Below are positions 54,325 to 62,429 of a stretch of 64,000 nucleotides of DNA, piece after piece. The stretch lies in the NCBI GenBank assembly GCA_027923965.1, contig AP026969.1, positions 992,001 to 1,056,000 on the forward strand, written 5' to 3'. How positions within the stretch are numbered: the first letter of the stretch is position 1; each line of letters opens with the position of its first letter. This DNA is from Comamonadaceae bacterium OS-1 (GTDB lineage Bacteria > Pseudomonadota > Gammaproteobacteria > Burkholderiales > Burkholderiaceae_C). The notes under the pieces were generated by a model. The model saw nothing but the letters and a program-made list of their open reading frames with translations, was not told where the DNA came from and searched no databases. The translations under genes were made by a program, and so were the position numbers.

Positions 54325-55200
54325 ATGGCCGTTGACAAGGTCCAGCAGCTCAGCGTTGACCAGCTGATCAAGCGCATTACCGGCGAGTACGAGTCCTTGA
54401 GCAAGCAGCTCAAGGTGATTGCCCGCCACGTGGAGCTCAACCGCCACCACATCGGCCTGGACGGCATCCAGCAGGTGGCCTCGCAGTGCAGCGTGCAGCC
54501 CTCGGCGGTGGTGCGGTTTGCCAAGCACTTTGGGTTTTCGGGCTTCTCGGAAATGCAGGCCATCTTCCGCGAGGGGCTGTCGCGCCAACTGGCCCCGGCG
54601 CGCAACTACAAAACCCGCATCCGCGACGTGATCGAGTCGGGCGCGGGCAGCCTGTCCAGTGTGGAGATTGCCAACGAATTTTTGGCGGGCAGCATTGCGG
54701 GCATGCAAGAGCTGCAAAACAGCCTGCACGGCCCCACCTTCAAGAAAGCCGTGGACCTGCTGGCCGAGGCCGACAGCATCTGGATCGCCGCTTCGCGCCG
54801 CTCGTTTCCCATTGCCGTGTACCTGGATTACGCCTTGCAGCACACCGACAAGCGCGTCGGCCTGGTGTCGGGCATGGGCAGCATGCACCTGGGGCAGATG
54901 CGCTCGGTGCGCAAGGGCGACGTGATGCTGGCCATCTCGTTCCTGCCCTACGCGGATGAAACCATCGCCGTGGCCAAAATGGCGGTAGAGCGCGGTGCTC
55001 GCCTGATCGCCATCACCGACAGCCGCATGAGCCCCCTGGCCAAGCTGGCCCAGGTGACCCTGGTGGTGCAAGACAACTCCACCTTCGGCTTTAGATCGCT
55101 CAACAGCACCATGGGCCTGGCGCAAAGCCTGTTCATCGCCCTGGCCTACATGCTGGAGCTGCCCTACCAGACGACGACACCGCAGGGGACGCCTTCTTAG
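54325..55200 (+). CDS. MurR/RpiR family transcriptional regulator
   Basis: The 291-residue protein has an N-terminal RpiR helix-turn-helix (residues ~10-85: HHIGLDGIQQVASQCSVQPSAVVRFAKHFGFSGFSEMQ) and a C-terminal SIS sugar-phosphate-binding domain (~130-270: ADSIWIAASRRSFPIAVYLDY, GDVMLAISFLPYADETI, IAITDSRMSPLAKLA). Regulators of this type sense phosphosugars or inositol derivatives. Divergent from the reductase/TIM-barrel operon, it is probably its regulator, and perhaps also acts at the iolG/iolI region 7 kb away. Confidence 0.93.
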   Translation: MAVDKVQQLSVDQLIKRITGEYESLSKQLKVIARHVELNRHHIGLDGIQQVASQCSVQPSAVVRFAKHFGFSGFSEMQAIFREGLSRQLAPARNYKTRIRDVIESGAGSLSSVEIANEFLAGSIAGMQELQNSLHGPTFKKAVDLLAEADSIWIAASRRSFPIAVYLDYALQHTDKRVGLVSGMGSMHLGQMRSVRKGDVMLAISFLPYADETIAVAKMAVERGARLIAITDSRMSPLAKLAQVTLVVQDNSTFGFRSLNSTMGLAQSLFIALAYMLELPYQTTTPQGTPS

Positions 55201-55260
55201 GGAAATTGGCTTCTTGTGCTTATCCCATCAGCGCAAGCAGCTCTTAATTTAGTAGCGAAT
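55201..55260. repeat. Dispersed palindromic repeat, copy 11
   Basis: The plus strand reads CTTCTTGTGCTTATCCCATC then AGCGCAAGCAGCTCTTAATT and TAGTAGCGAAT. It begins one base after the rpiR stop codon and lies between this gene and the convergent cysE. Confidence 0.9.
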
Positions 55261-55323
55261 CCCGTGCCCGCAGCGGCCCGCAGGCTCGGTGGGTACGGGC
55301 TGCTGCCGGTTGCCCCTGCGGTG

Positions 55324-56097
55324 CTACTTGCCTACCAGCTGGGTAAATTTCTCGGCTTCGAAGCACTCGGTGCGGGCTGCGTCGCAGGGCACGCAGTCGG
55401 GGGTGGTCTGGGTGGCCGAGAGTTTTTCGATGGCCTGCCAGAGCAGCGTAATCTGGTGCTCCTGGCTGGAGGCGCTGTCGATCAGGCCGCGCATGGCCTC
55501 GCCGATGGGGTCGCCATCGGGGGTGATGCCGTAGGCCGAGAAGCGCGGTGTGGCCATGGCCGCGTCCCCCGCCGGTCCGTCTTTGGGCAGGATGATGCGG
55601 GCCGGAATGCCTACCGCTGTGGCCCCTGCTGGCACGGGCTTGATCACCACCGCGTTGGAGCCGATCTTGGCCCCATCGCCCACGGTAAAGCCGCCCAGCA
55701 CCTTGGCCCCGGCGCTGACCACCACGTCGCGGCCCAGCGTGGGGTGGCGCTTGGTGCCCTTGTACAGCGAGGTGCCACCCAGGGTTACGCCCTGGTAGAT
55801 GGTGCAGCCGTCTCCGATCTCGGCGGTTTCGCCCACCACCACGCCCATCGCGTGGTCAAAGAACACCCGCTCGCCCAGCTTGGCACCGGGGTGGATTTCG
55901 ATGCCGGTCAGCCCCCGCGCGATGTGCGAGATAAAGCGCCCCAGCCACTTGAAGCCGTGGTGCCAGCACCAGTGGGCCGGGCGGTGCAGCACCACCGCGT
56001 GCAGGCCGGGGTAGCAGGTCAGCACCTCCCAGGTCGTGCGCGCAGCAGGGTCGCGGTCGAGGATGCAGCGGATGTCGGAGCGGAGGCGGGAGAACAT
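55324..56097 (-). CDS. cysE: Serine O-acetyltransferase
   Basis: The 257-residue protein has the SAT helical start ([31 protein letters not shown]) and a left-handed beta-helix of hexapeptide repeats ([44 protein letters not shown]) with the catalytic His-Asp pair ([11 protein letters not shown]). It makes O-acetylserine for cysteine synthesis. The C-terminal tail beyond ~200 is longer than in E. coli and holds several Cys residues ([15 protein letters not shown]). It follows trmJ by 9 nt and is likely co-transcribed. Confidence 0.96.
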   Translation of the reverse strand: MFSRLRSDIRCILDRDPAARTTWEVLTCYPGLHAVVLHRPAHWCWHHGFKWLGRFISHIARGLTGIEIHPGAKLGERVFFDHAMGVVVGETAEIGDGCTIYQGVTLGGTSLYKGTKRHPTLGRDVVVSAGAKVLGGFTVGDGAKIGSNAVVIKPVPAGATAVGIPARIILPKDGPAGDAAMATPRFSAYGITPDGDPIGEAMRGLIDSASSQEHQITLLWQAIEKLSATQTTPDCVPCDAARTECFEAEKFTQLVGK

Positions 56098-56106
56098 GGT
56101 GGAAGT

Positions 56107-56907
56107 CTAGTCGTTCATTTCAGGTTTCGCTTTGTCCGCAGCTTGGGTAATGGCTTTGGCGATGCCGCGCAGGATGTGGATCTCTTCCTGCAGCGGCTGG
56201 GCGCGGTTGAACAGCTGGTTCAGGCGCGGCATCAGCTTCTTGGGGGCGGCGGGGTCGAGGAAGCCCAGCGCCGTCAGCGCCTGCTCCCAGTGCGCCAGCA
56301 TGCCGCCCACCTGGCGCGCGTCGGCCTGTGCGGGCGGCGGGGTGGCGGCTTCCACGCCGTAGCCGCCCAGGGCCATGCGCCATTCGTAGGCGATGAGCTG
56401 CACGGCGGCGGCCAGGTTGAGCGAGCCAAAGTTGGGGTTGGTGGGAATGCTCAGTGCCACGTGGCAGCGGTACACGTCTTCGTTGGCCATGCCGAAGCGT
56501 TCGCAGCCAAACAGGAAGGCAATGCCCTCAGGACGTTTAGGTGTCAAATCGGACTCTATCGCTGATTCCGTCAGCGTAGGCAGCTCTCTTTTCAATAGCG
56601 ATTCGAAATGCGGGCGTGGCGTGGTGGTGGGCGGGCCGAAGTCGCGCGGGGTCATGGCGGTGGCGCACAGGTGGTCCATGCCATCGAGTGCTTCGTCCAG
56701 CGTGGCGACGATGCGGGCGTTGTGGAGCACGTCCAGGGCACCGCTGGCGCGCTGTATCGTTTCCAGGCGGCGCAGCACATTGGGCCAGCGTGGATCGACC
56801 AGCACCAGGTCGTCAAAGCCCATCACTTTCATGGCGCGGGCAGTAGCACCCACATTGCCAGCGTGGCTGGGTTGGATCAAAATAAATCGGGTTTTCATCG
56901 ACGACAT
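56107..56907 (-). CDS. trmJ: tRNA (cytidine/uridine-2'-O-)-methyltransferase TrmJ
   Basis: The 266-residue SPOUT methyltransferase starts MKTRFILIQPSHAGNVGATARAMKVMGF and has FLFGCERFGMANEDVYRCHVALSIPTNPNFGSLNLAAAVQLIAYE, the TrmJ knot motifs for SAM. It 2'-O-methylates position 32 of tRNA. Residues ~101-121 (SLLKRELPTLTESAIESDLTP) are encoded by an in-frame copy of the dispersed repeat, inserted before the third strand of the knot; the protein still reads through. It is divergent from suhB and probably in one unit with cysE. Confidence 0.95.
   Translation of the reverse strand: MSSMKTRFILIQPSHAGNVGATARAMKVMGFDDLVLVDPRWPNVLRRLETIQRASGALDVLHNARIVATLDEALDGMDHLCATAMTPRDFGPPTTTPRPHFESLLKRELPTLTESAIESDLTPKRPEGIAFLFGCERFGMANEDVYRCHVALSIPTNPNFGSLNLAAAVQLIAYEWRMALGGYGVEAATPPPAQADARQVGGMLAHWEQALTALGFLDPAAPKKLMPRLNQLFNRAQPLQEEIHILRGIAKAITQAADKAKPEMND
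56545..56605. repeat. Dispersed palindromic repeat, copy 12 (inside trmJ)
   Basis: The minus strand reads TCGCTATTGAAAAGAGAGCT then GCCTACGCTGACGGAATCAG and CGATAGAGTCCGATTT, aligned base for base with the ureF-ureG copy and sharing the TAGAGxCCGATTT extension of the copy in the kinase gene. It is coding here, in frame. Confidence 0.9.
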
Positions 56908-56994
56908 GGGGAGAATGGGGCTAGCGGGTAAAATCTAAGGATTGTCGCTGCCCGCATCGCCCGGCCGCTCTTCTTTTGCTCTTCTTAAAAATCT

Positions 56995-57924
56995 ATGGCG
57001 CTACCCAACCTACACCCGATGCTGAACGTGGCCGTCAAGGCCGCCCGCGAAGCTGGCAAGCTCATCAACCGTGCGGCACTCGATGTCGAAGCGGTCCGTA
57101 TCAACCAGAAGCAGATCAACGATTTCGTTACCGAAGTCGATCAGGCCGCTGAAAAAGTGATCATCGAGACGCTGACCACGGCCTACCCCGGCCACGGCAT
57201 CCTGGCAGAAGAATCGGGTTCAGAGTTTGGCGCCAAAGATTCCGAATTTGTGTGGATCATCGACCCGCTCGACGGCACCACCAATTTCATCCACGGCTTT
57301 CCGTTCTACTGCGTCAGCATCGCGCTGGCCGTGCAGGGCAAGATTGAACAAGCCGTTGTATTCGACCCCACCCGCAACGACCTGTTCACCGCCACCAAAG
57401 GCCGTGGTGCCTACATGAACGAGCGCCGCATCCGCGTCTCCAAGCGCGTGCGCCTCAACGAATGCCTGATCTCCACCGGCTTCCCGTTCCGCCCGGGTGA
57501 CAATTTCAAAAACTACCTGGGCATGATGTCCGACCTGATGCCCAAGCTGGCCGGCATCCGCCGCCCCGGCGCTGCCGCGCTGGACATGGCCTATGTGGCC
57601 GCAGGTTTCACCGATGGCTTTTTCGAGTCCGGCCTGCACCCTTGGGACGTGGCCGCAGGCTCGCTGCTGATCACCGAGGCCGGTGGCCTGGTGGGCAATT
57701 TCACGGGCGAAGCCGACTTTCTGGAGCAGAAGGAATGCATGGCCGGGAACCCGCGCGTGTACGGCCAATTGGTGTCGGTGCTGGGCAAGTACAGCAAGTT
57801 TGCCAGCGCGGGCGAAAAGGCGACTTTGCGCCAGGCACCATCGACCGAAGCGGTTGAAGTTGCAGAAGAAGCCGCGTCTGCCGCAGCCGAAGAACCCACC
57901 AAGAGCGAAGACGCGCCCTTTTAA
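56995..57924 (+). CDS. suhB: Inositol monophosphatase family protein SuhB
   Basis: The 309-residue protein has the metal motifs [29 protein letters not shown] (DPxDGTxNF) and [18 protein letters not shown]. SuhB hydrolyses inositol-1-phosphate and in E. coli also takes part in rRNA antitermination complexes. A C-terminal tail of ~40 residues rich in Ala, Glu and Pro ([15 protein letters not shown]) is not part of the enzyme fold. The trmJ-suhB divergent arrangement is common in the group, so it is probably the housekeeping SuhB rather than part of the polyol genes. Confidence 0.95.
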   Translation: MALPNLHPMLNVAVKAAREAGKLINRAALDVEAVRINQKQINDFVTEVDQAAEKVIIETLTTAYPGHGILAEESGSEFGAKDSEFVWIIDPLDGTTNFIHGFPFYCVSIALAVQGKIEQAVVFDPTRNDLFTATKGRGAYMNERRIRVSKRVRLNECLISTGFPFRPGDNFKNYLGMMSDLMPKLAGIRRPGAAALDMAYVAAGFTDGFFESGLHPWDVAAGSLLITEAGGLVGNFTGEADFLEQKECMAGNPRVYGQLVSVLGKYSKFASAGEKATLRQAPSTEAVEVAEEAASAAAEEPTKSEDAPF

Positions 57925-57929
57925 GCGCT

Positions 57930-59042
57930 TCAGTCGTTGTCCCGGTAGGTGTTGGCGATTTCCTGGAAATCGTCGGCAATCGCCACAAAGGCATCCAGGA
58001 TGTCGGGGTCGAAGTGGGTGCCCCGGCCCTGCACCACGATGCGGCAAGCCTCTTCGTGGCTGAAGGCGGGCTTGTAGACGCGCTTGCTGATCAGCGCGTC
58101 GTATACATCGGCCAGCGCCATCAGGCGGGCCGAGATCGGGATCGCATCGCCCGCCCAGCCCTCGGGGTAGCCTGAGCCGTCCCACTTTTCCTGGTGGCTG
58201 TAGGCAATTTCCTTGGCCAGCGTCAAAAACGCCACCTGCATCCCCAGGCGCCGCTCGGCGTCCTCGATCGAATCCCGGCCCAGGCGGCTGTGGGTCTTCA
58301 TGATCTCGAATTCTTCGGGGGTCAGCTTGCCGGGCTTGAGCAAAATGTTGTCCGGGATGCCGATCTTGCCAATGTCGTGCAGCGGTGCCGACTTGAACAG
58401 CAGCTCAATCGTGGCATCGGTCAAAAAGCTGGCAAACCGGGGGTGGTCTCTCAGCTGCTCGGCCAGACGCTTGATGTACATCTGGGTGCGGCGGATGTGG
58501 TTGCCGGTTTCGTTGTCGCGGGTTTCGGCCAGCGAGGCCATGGCCATGATGGTCACGTCCTGGATGGCATGCACTTCCTGCGTGCGCTTGACCACTTCCT
58601 GCTCTAAAAACTCGCTCTTGTCGCGCAAGAAGTCGGCCGATGCCTTGAGCGCCAGATGGGCATGCACACGCGCCAGCACGATGGACGGGCTGATGGGCTT
58701 GGTGATGTAGTCGGCCGCGCCCAGCTCCAGGCCCCTGGTTTCGTCTTCCACTTCGGACTTGGCGGTGAGAAAGATCACCGGAATGTCGCGGGTGCGTGGC
58801 TCGGCCTTGAGGCGGCGGCAGACCTCGTAGCCGTCCATGTCAGGCATCATGATGTCCAGCAAAATGAGGTCGGGCGGCGCATCGGAGTTGGCGATGCGCA
58901 AACCCTTTTCGCCATGGTTGGCCACCTTGACCTTGTAGTGGTCTTTGAGCAACGAACTCATCAGGGACAAATTGTCCGGCGTGTCGTCCACGACCAAAAC
59001 GGTCACCACCGGCTTGTCAATGAAGGTAGTTGGAAGGTCCAT
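57930..59042 (-). CDS. Response regulator with HD-GYP c-di-GMP phosphodiesterase domain
   Basis: The 370-residue protein has a receiver (VLVVDDTPDN; Asp63 in LLDIMMPDMDG) and an HD-GYP domain with LHDIGKIGIPD and HQEKWDGSGYPEG (here GSGYP, the GYP motif intact). It should degrade c-di-GMP, opposing the two cyclases of the window. I chose MDLPTTFIDK as start because earlier sequence is unlike the family. It is convergent with suhB, 5 bp between the stops, and its kinase is not next to it. Confidence 0.94.
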   Translation of the reverse strand: MDLPTTFIDKPVVTVLVVDDTPDNLSLMSSLLKDHYKVKVANHGEKGLRIANSDAPPDLILLDIMMPDMDGYEVCRRLKAEPRTRDIPVIFLTAKSEVEDETRGLELGAADYITKPISPSIVLARVHAHLALKASADFLRDKSEFLEQEVVKRTQEVHAIQDVTIMAMASLAETRDNETGNHIRRTQMYIKRLAEQLRDHPRFASFLTDATIELLFKSAPLHDIGKIGIPDNILLKPGKLTPEEFEIMKTHSRLGRDSIEDAERRLGMQVAFLTLAKEIAYSHQEKWDGSGYPEGWAGDAIPISARLMALADVYDALISKRVYKPAFSHEEACRIVVQGRGTHFDPDILDAFVAIADDFQEIANTYRDND

Positions 59043-59210
59043 AGGTAGTGCCGAAAAGTATTTTTGTCGAACAAGCGTGAACAAAACCAAGCACCGTCGG
59101 GCTGCTTGCCCGGCGTATGGAAGCGCAGGGTATCCATAGTTTAGGAGATGCAGCATACCTGTGTTCTGTTGCCACCGGTAATCGAGGCGGTGGCGGAATG
59201 CACAAAGCCA

Positions 59211-59259
59211 AAAGCCGACGGGCGGTATACCGGGTTGCCCCCGTATACCGCCCGTCGGC
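59211..59259 (-). terminator. Strong hairpin, terminator of the dehydrogenase operon
   Basis: Perfect 17-bp arms (GCCGACGGGCGGTATAC at 59214-59230, GTATACCGCCCGTCGGC at 59243-59259), plus three more pairs after one mismatch. On the minus strand the stem is followed by TTTTGGCTTT. It lies 14 bp beyond the stop of the MocA-type gene. Also within the 231-bp gap that holds the HD-GYP promoter. Confidence 0.75.
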
Positions 59260-59273
59260 AGGGACGACCCTGT

Positions 59274-60299
59274 TCAGACCGTTTCAGGCATGCCGCTGCG
59301 CAGCGATTTGGCAATCGCCAGCCCGATACGGGTGGCTTCCAGCGCATCCGACAGCGTCAGCGTCAGCGGCTGCACGCCCCGGCAGGCGGCCACAAACGCG
59401 GCCATCTCGGCGGCAAAGGCGGCTTCGAAGCGCTCGTAAAAGTCGCCCAGCACCGCGTGGCGCACGCCCAGGCTGTCGCTGCGCACAATGCGGTCGCGCG
59501 CGGCGTGCTCGCCCACCAGCAGCTTGCCTGCGGTGCCGATCACCTCGGTGCTGGTTTCGTGCCCATGGGCCATGGTGCGCGAGGCGTACAGCACGGCCTT
59601 GGAGCCGCCTTCAAATTCGACCACGGCCAGGCCGTTGTCCACATCGCCAAATTCGGCCAGCGCCGGGTGCAGCGCGTTGGTGCCGGTGGCAAAGGCGCGC
59701 AAGGCCTTGGGGCGGCCCAGCATCCAGCGCGCCAGGTCGATGTCGTGCACGCTGCAGTCCATGAAGATGCCGCCCGAGGTGGGCGCAAACCGCACAAAAA
59801 AGCCTTCGGGGTCGTTCTGGTCGCAGGTCTGGCTGCGCACCAGAAACGGCTTGCCGATCTCGCCCGCCGCCACGCTGGCCTGCGCGGCCAGATAGCTGGG
59901 GTCGAAACGGCGCACAAAGCCGACCATGGCCACCTGGTCCGGGTGCTTTTCGGCCACGGCCAGCACGCGCTCGCAGTCGGCCAGGTTCAGCGCCAGCGGC
60001 TTTTCCACAAACACATGCTTGCCTGCTTCCAGCGCGGCAATCGCCTGGTTGGCATGCAAGGACGTGGGGGTGACCAGCACCACCGCGTCAATGTCCGGGT
60101 CGGCAATGAATGCGTCGAAGTCGTCATACAGGCGGGCGATGCCTAGCTGCTCGCCCGCAAAGGCGCGCTCGCTGGCCACCGGGCTACAGGCTGCCACCAG
60201 GCTGCAGTGGCGGGTGCGGAAGGCCAGGGCCTCCGCGTGCCGCTGGCCCAGGCGGCCCAGACCGGCAATGCCAATCCGTAGAGCTTGGGATGTAGCCAT
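59274..60299 (-). CDS. Gfo/Idh/MocA family oxidoreductase, second of the pair
   Basis: The 341-residue protein has a Rossmann motif (IGIAGLGRLGQRHAEAL), VFVEKPLALN (the catalytic EKP lysine), VGFVRRFDPSYLAA and GGIFMDCSVHDIDLARWMLG. These are shared with inositol 2-dehydrogenase-type enzymes (scyllo-/myo-inositol or other polyol). It follows the IolG-like gene by 3 nt. A large hairpin terminator closes the operon. The precise sugar is not predictable. Confidence 0.88.
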   Translation of the reverse strand: MATSQALRIGIAGLGRLGQRHAEALAFRTRHCSLVAACSPVASERAFAGEQLGIARLYDDFDAFIADPDIDAVVLVTPTSLHANQAIAALEAGKHVFVEKPLALNLADCERVLAVAEKHPDQVAMVGFVRRFDPSYLAAQASVAAGEIGKPFLVRSQTCDQNDPEGFFVRFAPTSGGIFMDCSVHDIDLARWMLGRPKALRAFATGTNALHPALAEFGDVDNGLAVVEFEGGSKAVLYASRTMAHGHETSTEVIGTAGKLLVGEHAARDRIVRSDSLGVRHAVLGDFYERFEAAFAAEMAAFVAACRGVQPLTLTLSDALEATRIGLAIAKSLRSGMPETV

Positions 60300-60302
60300 G
60301 GC

Positions 60303-61298
60303 TTAGAACAGAACCGGTTGGCCGCTCTTGCAGCTTTCAGCGGCGGCATCGGCCAGCTTTTGCGCAGCCACGCCGTCGGCCACCGTGGTCTTGAACGGTG
60401 TGCCGGTCTGCAGGCATTCGAAGAAGTGCGCGATCTCCAGCTTGTAGGCCGCAGCGTAGCGCTGCAGGAAGAAGGCTTCGGGCTTGTCGGCGCGAATGCC
60501 GTTGGCATCCCACTGCACCACGGCCGATGGGGTTTGGTTGCCACACTGCAGCAAACCGCCCGAGCCCAGCACTTCAAAGCGCTGGTCGTAGCCGTAGGCA
60601 GCGCGGCGGCTGGTGTTGATCTGGCACAGGCGACCGGACTTCGTACGGATGGTCACGGCGGTGCTGTCCACGTCGCCCAGGTCGGCAATGGCGGGGTCGG
60701 TCAGCACCGAGCCGGTGGCGCTGAGCCAAACGGCTTCGTCGCCGTCGGCGCACAGGATCCAGCGGAACACGTCCAGGTCGTGGATCAGCATGTCGCGGAA
60801 GATGCCGCCGGAGGCCTTGATGTAGTCGGCCGGGGGCGCGCCGGGGTCGCGGCTGGTGATGATCAGCATCTCGGGCTTGCCGATGTCTCCGGCGGCCAGG
60901 CGGCGGCTGGCATCGTTGAAGGTGGGGTCGAAACGGCGCTGGAAGCCGATCATGCAGGCCACACCGGCGGCCTTGACGGCTTCGGCGCAGGCCACGGCGC
61001 GGGGTACCGACAAATCCACCGGTTTTTCGCAAAAGATGTGCTTGCCCGCGGCGGCGGCGCGGGTGATCAGGTCGCTGTGGGTGGCGGTGGACGAGCAGAT
61101 CGCCACGGCGTCAATGCTCTTGTCGGCCAGCACGGCTTCGATAGTGGACACCTGGGCACCCAGTTGCTGCGCCAGGTCGGCAGCGGCGGCGGGCACCGGG
61201 TCGCACACGGCTTGCAGCTTGACACCGGGCAGTGCGGCGATATTGGAGGAGTGGATGCGGCCAATGCGACCGGCACCGAATACAGCAACGTTTTTCAT
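60303..61298 (-). CDS. Inositol 2-dehydrogenase-like oxidoreductase (IolG type)
   Basis: The 331-residue protein has MKNVAVFGAGRIGRIHSSNIAALPG (NAD fold), IFCEKPVDLS (EKP), MIGFQRRFDPTF and YIKASGGIFRDMLIHDLDVFRWI with the catalytic Asp and His. It resembles IolG, which oxidises myo-inositol to scyllo-inosose. The open frame continues upstream, but the ATG at 61298 matches the family start. It is the first gene of a two-gene unit, divergent from the IolI-like gene, and shares a palindrome-rich promoter region with it. Confidence 0.87.
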   Translation of the reverse strand: MKNVAVFGAGRIGRIHSSNIAALPGVKLQAVCDPVPAAAADLAQQLGAQVSTIEAVLADKSIDAVAICSSTATHSDLITRAAAAGKHIFCEKPVDLSVPRAVACAEAVKAAGVACMIGFQRRFDPTFNDASRRLAAGDIGKPEMLIITSRDPGAPPADYIKASGGIFRDMLIHDLDVFRWILCADGDEAVWLSATGSVLTDPAIADLGDVDSTAVTIRTKSGRLCQINTSRRAAYGYDQRFEVLGSGGLLQCGNQTPSAVVQWDANGIRADKPEAFFLQRYAAAYKLEIAHFFECLQTGTPFKTTVADGVAAQKLADAAAESCKSGQPVLF

Positions 61299-61557
61299 AG
61301 GGTTTACCAGAGAAGAAAACACAAAAAATCCGCCTGAACAGGGCAACGGCGGGAACCAAGATGCCGGACTATACGGGGATTTTCGACAAACGAAAATAAT
61401 TTTCCAAAAAAATTTAAATTCGAATTTAACTTCAAGGTAAACCCTTAGAAATGACCATAAATGGTCAAAAAACCGGCTGCCAAGCGGGCCCGGCTTGTCT
61501 ACAGTGGCGGCCAGACCCGTCCACCGACAAGCCCATTTTTTCCAGGAGACAAACCCC
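61299..61557. promoter_or_regulatory. AT-rich divergent promoter region with stacked palindromes
   Basis: Three symmetric sites stand within 90 bp: ATTTTCG-5-CGAAAAT (61379-61397), TTAAATTCGAATTTAA (61414-61429, central CG as in LacI-family operators) and TGACCAT-AA-ATGGTCA (61452-61467). GAAAATAATTTTC (61392-61404) overlaps the first. The region separates the IolG-like and IolI-like genes; the LacI-type (62430) and RpiR-type (54325) regulators are candidate binders. Confidence 0.6.
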
Positions 61558-62415
61558 ATGACACAAGCCATCCCTTTTTCCATCAACCGCATCAGCGCAC
61601 CGCGCATCCCCTTCGCTGCCTTTGCCGCCATGGCCAAGCGCCTGGGCGTGGCTGCCATCGAAATCCGCAACGACCTGCCCGACGCTGAAATGGTCAACGG
61701 TGCCAAGGCCGCCGATATTGGCGCTGCCGCCAAGACCCAGGGCCTGACCATCCGCTCCATCAACGCGCTACAGCGCTTCGACCAGTTCGATGCCAAGCGC
61801 CTGGCGGAAGCGCAAGAGATGATTGCCTACGCAGTGGCCTGCGGTGCCGAAGCCCTGGTGCTGTGCCCCACCAACGACCTGCGCGACCACCGCACGCCCG
61901 ACCAGCGCCACCTGGACCTGGTCAACGCCCTGACCCAGCTCAAGCCCCTGCTGGAAGCCGCCAAACTGGTCGGTCTGGTGGAACCCCTGGGTTTCGAAGA
62001 ATGCGCCGTGCGCCGCAAGTCGCAAGCCGTGCGCGCCATCGACGAAATCGGCGGCGGCAGCACCTTCCAACTGGTGCACGACACCTTCCACCACCACCTC
62101 GCGGGCGAAGGCCTGTTCTTCCCCGAGCACACCGGCCTCATCCACATCTCGGGTGTGGAAGACACCGCCCTCACCCCCAACCAGATGCGCGACAACCACC
62201 GCGTGCTGGTAGGTGCCAGCGACCGCCTGGGCAACGCTGCCCAGCTCGGCACCCTGCTGGACGCAGGCTATGCAGGCTTTGTGTCGTTCGAGCCCTTCGC
62301 CGAAGAAATCGCCGCCGCGTCCGAGGCCGAGATCGAGCAGCAACTGGCCTCCAGCATGGCCTACCTGACGAAGGCCGTGGCGGCAGCCCGCAAAAAAGAA
62401 GCACAGCCTGCCTGA
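61558..62415 (+). CDS. IolI-like inosose / keto-sugar isomerase (TIM barrel)
   Basis: The 285-residue protein has IEIRNDLPDAE, IRSINALQRFDQF, VLCPTNDLRD, VGLVEPLGFEECAVR, LVHDTFHHHLAGEG, IHISGVEDT and VSFEPFAEE. This matches the layout of IolI (2-keto-myo-inositol isomerase) and other xylose-isomerase-like TIM barrels: VEPLGF, D-FHHH and HISGVED carry metal ligands. CCAGGAG 7 nt before the ATG fixes the start. The function in inositol catabolism is likely but not certain; iolC, iolD, iolB and iolE are absent from the window. Confidence 0.78.
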   Translation: MTQAIPFSINRISAPRIPFAAFAAMAKRLGVAAIEIRNDLPDAEMVNGAKAADIGAAAKTQGLTIRSINALQRFDQFDAKRLAEAQEMIAYAVACGAEALVLCPTNDLRDHRTPDQRHLDLVNALTQLKPLLEAAKLVGLVEPLGFEECAVRRKSQAVRAIDEIGGGSTFQLVHDTFHHHLAGEGLFFPEHTGLIHISGVEDTALTPNQMRDNHRVLVGASDRLGNAAQLGTLLDAGYAGFVSFEPFAEEIAAASEAEIEQQLASSMAYLTKAVAAARKKEAQPA

Positions 62416-62429
62416 TCTACAGTGCGGGC

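Noticed and set aside
56995..57924. suhB as part of an inositol-catabolism cluster
   Set aside because: The trmJ-suhB pairing is a common housekeeping arrangement; nearness to inositol-like dehydrogenases is probably chance.
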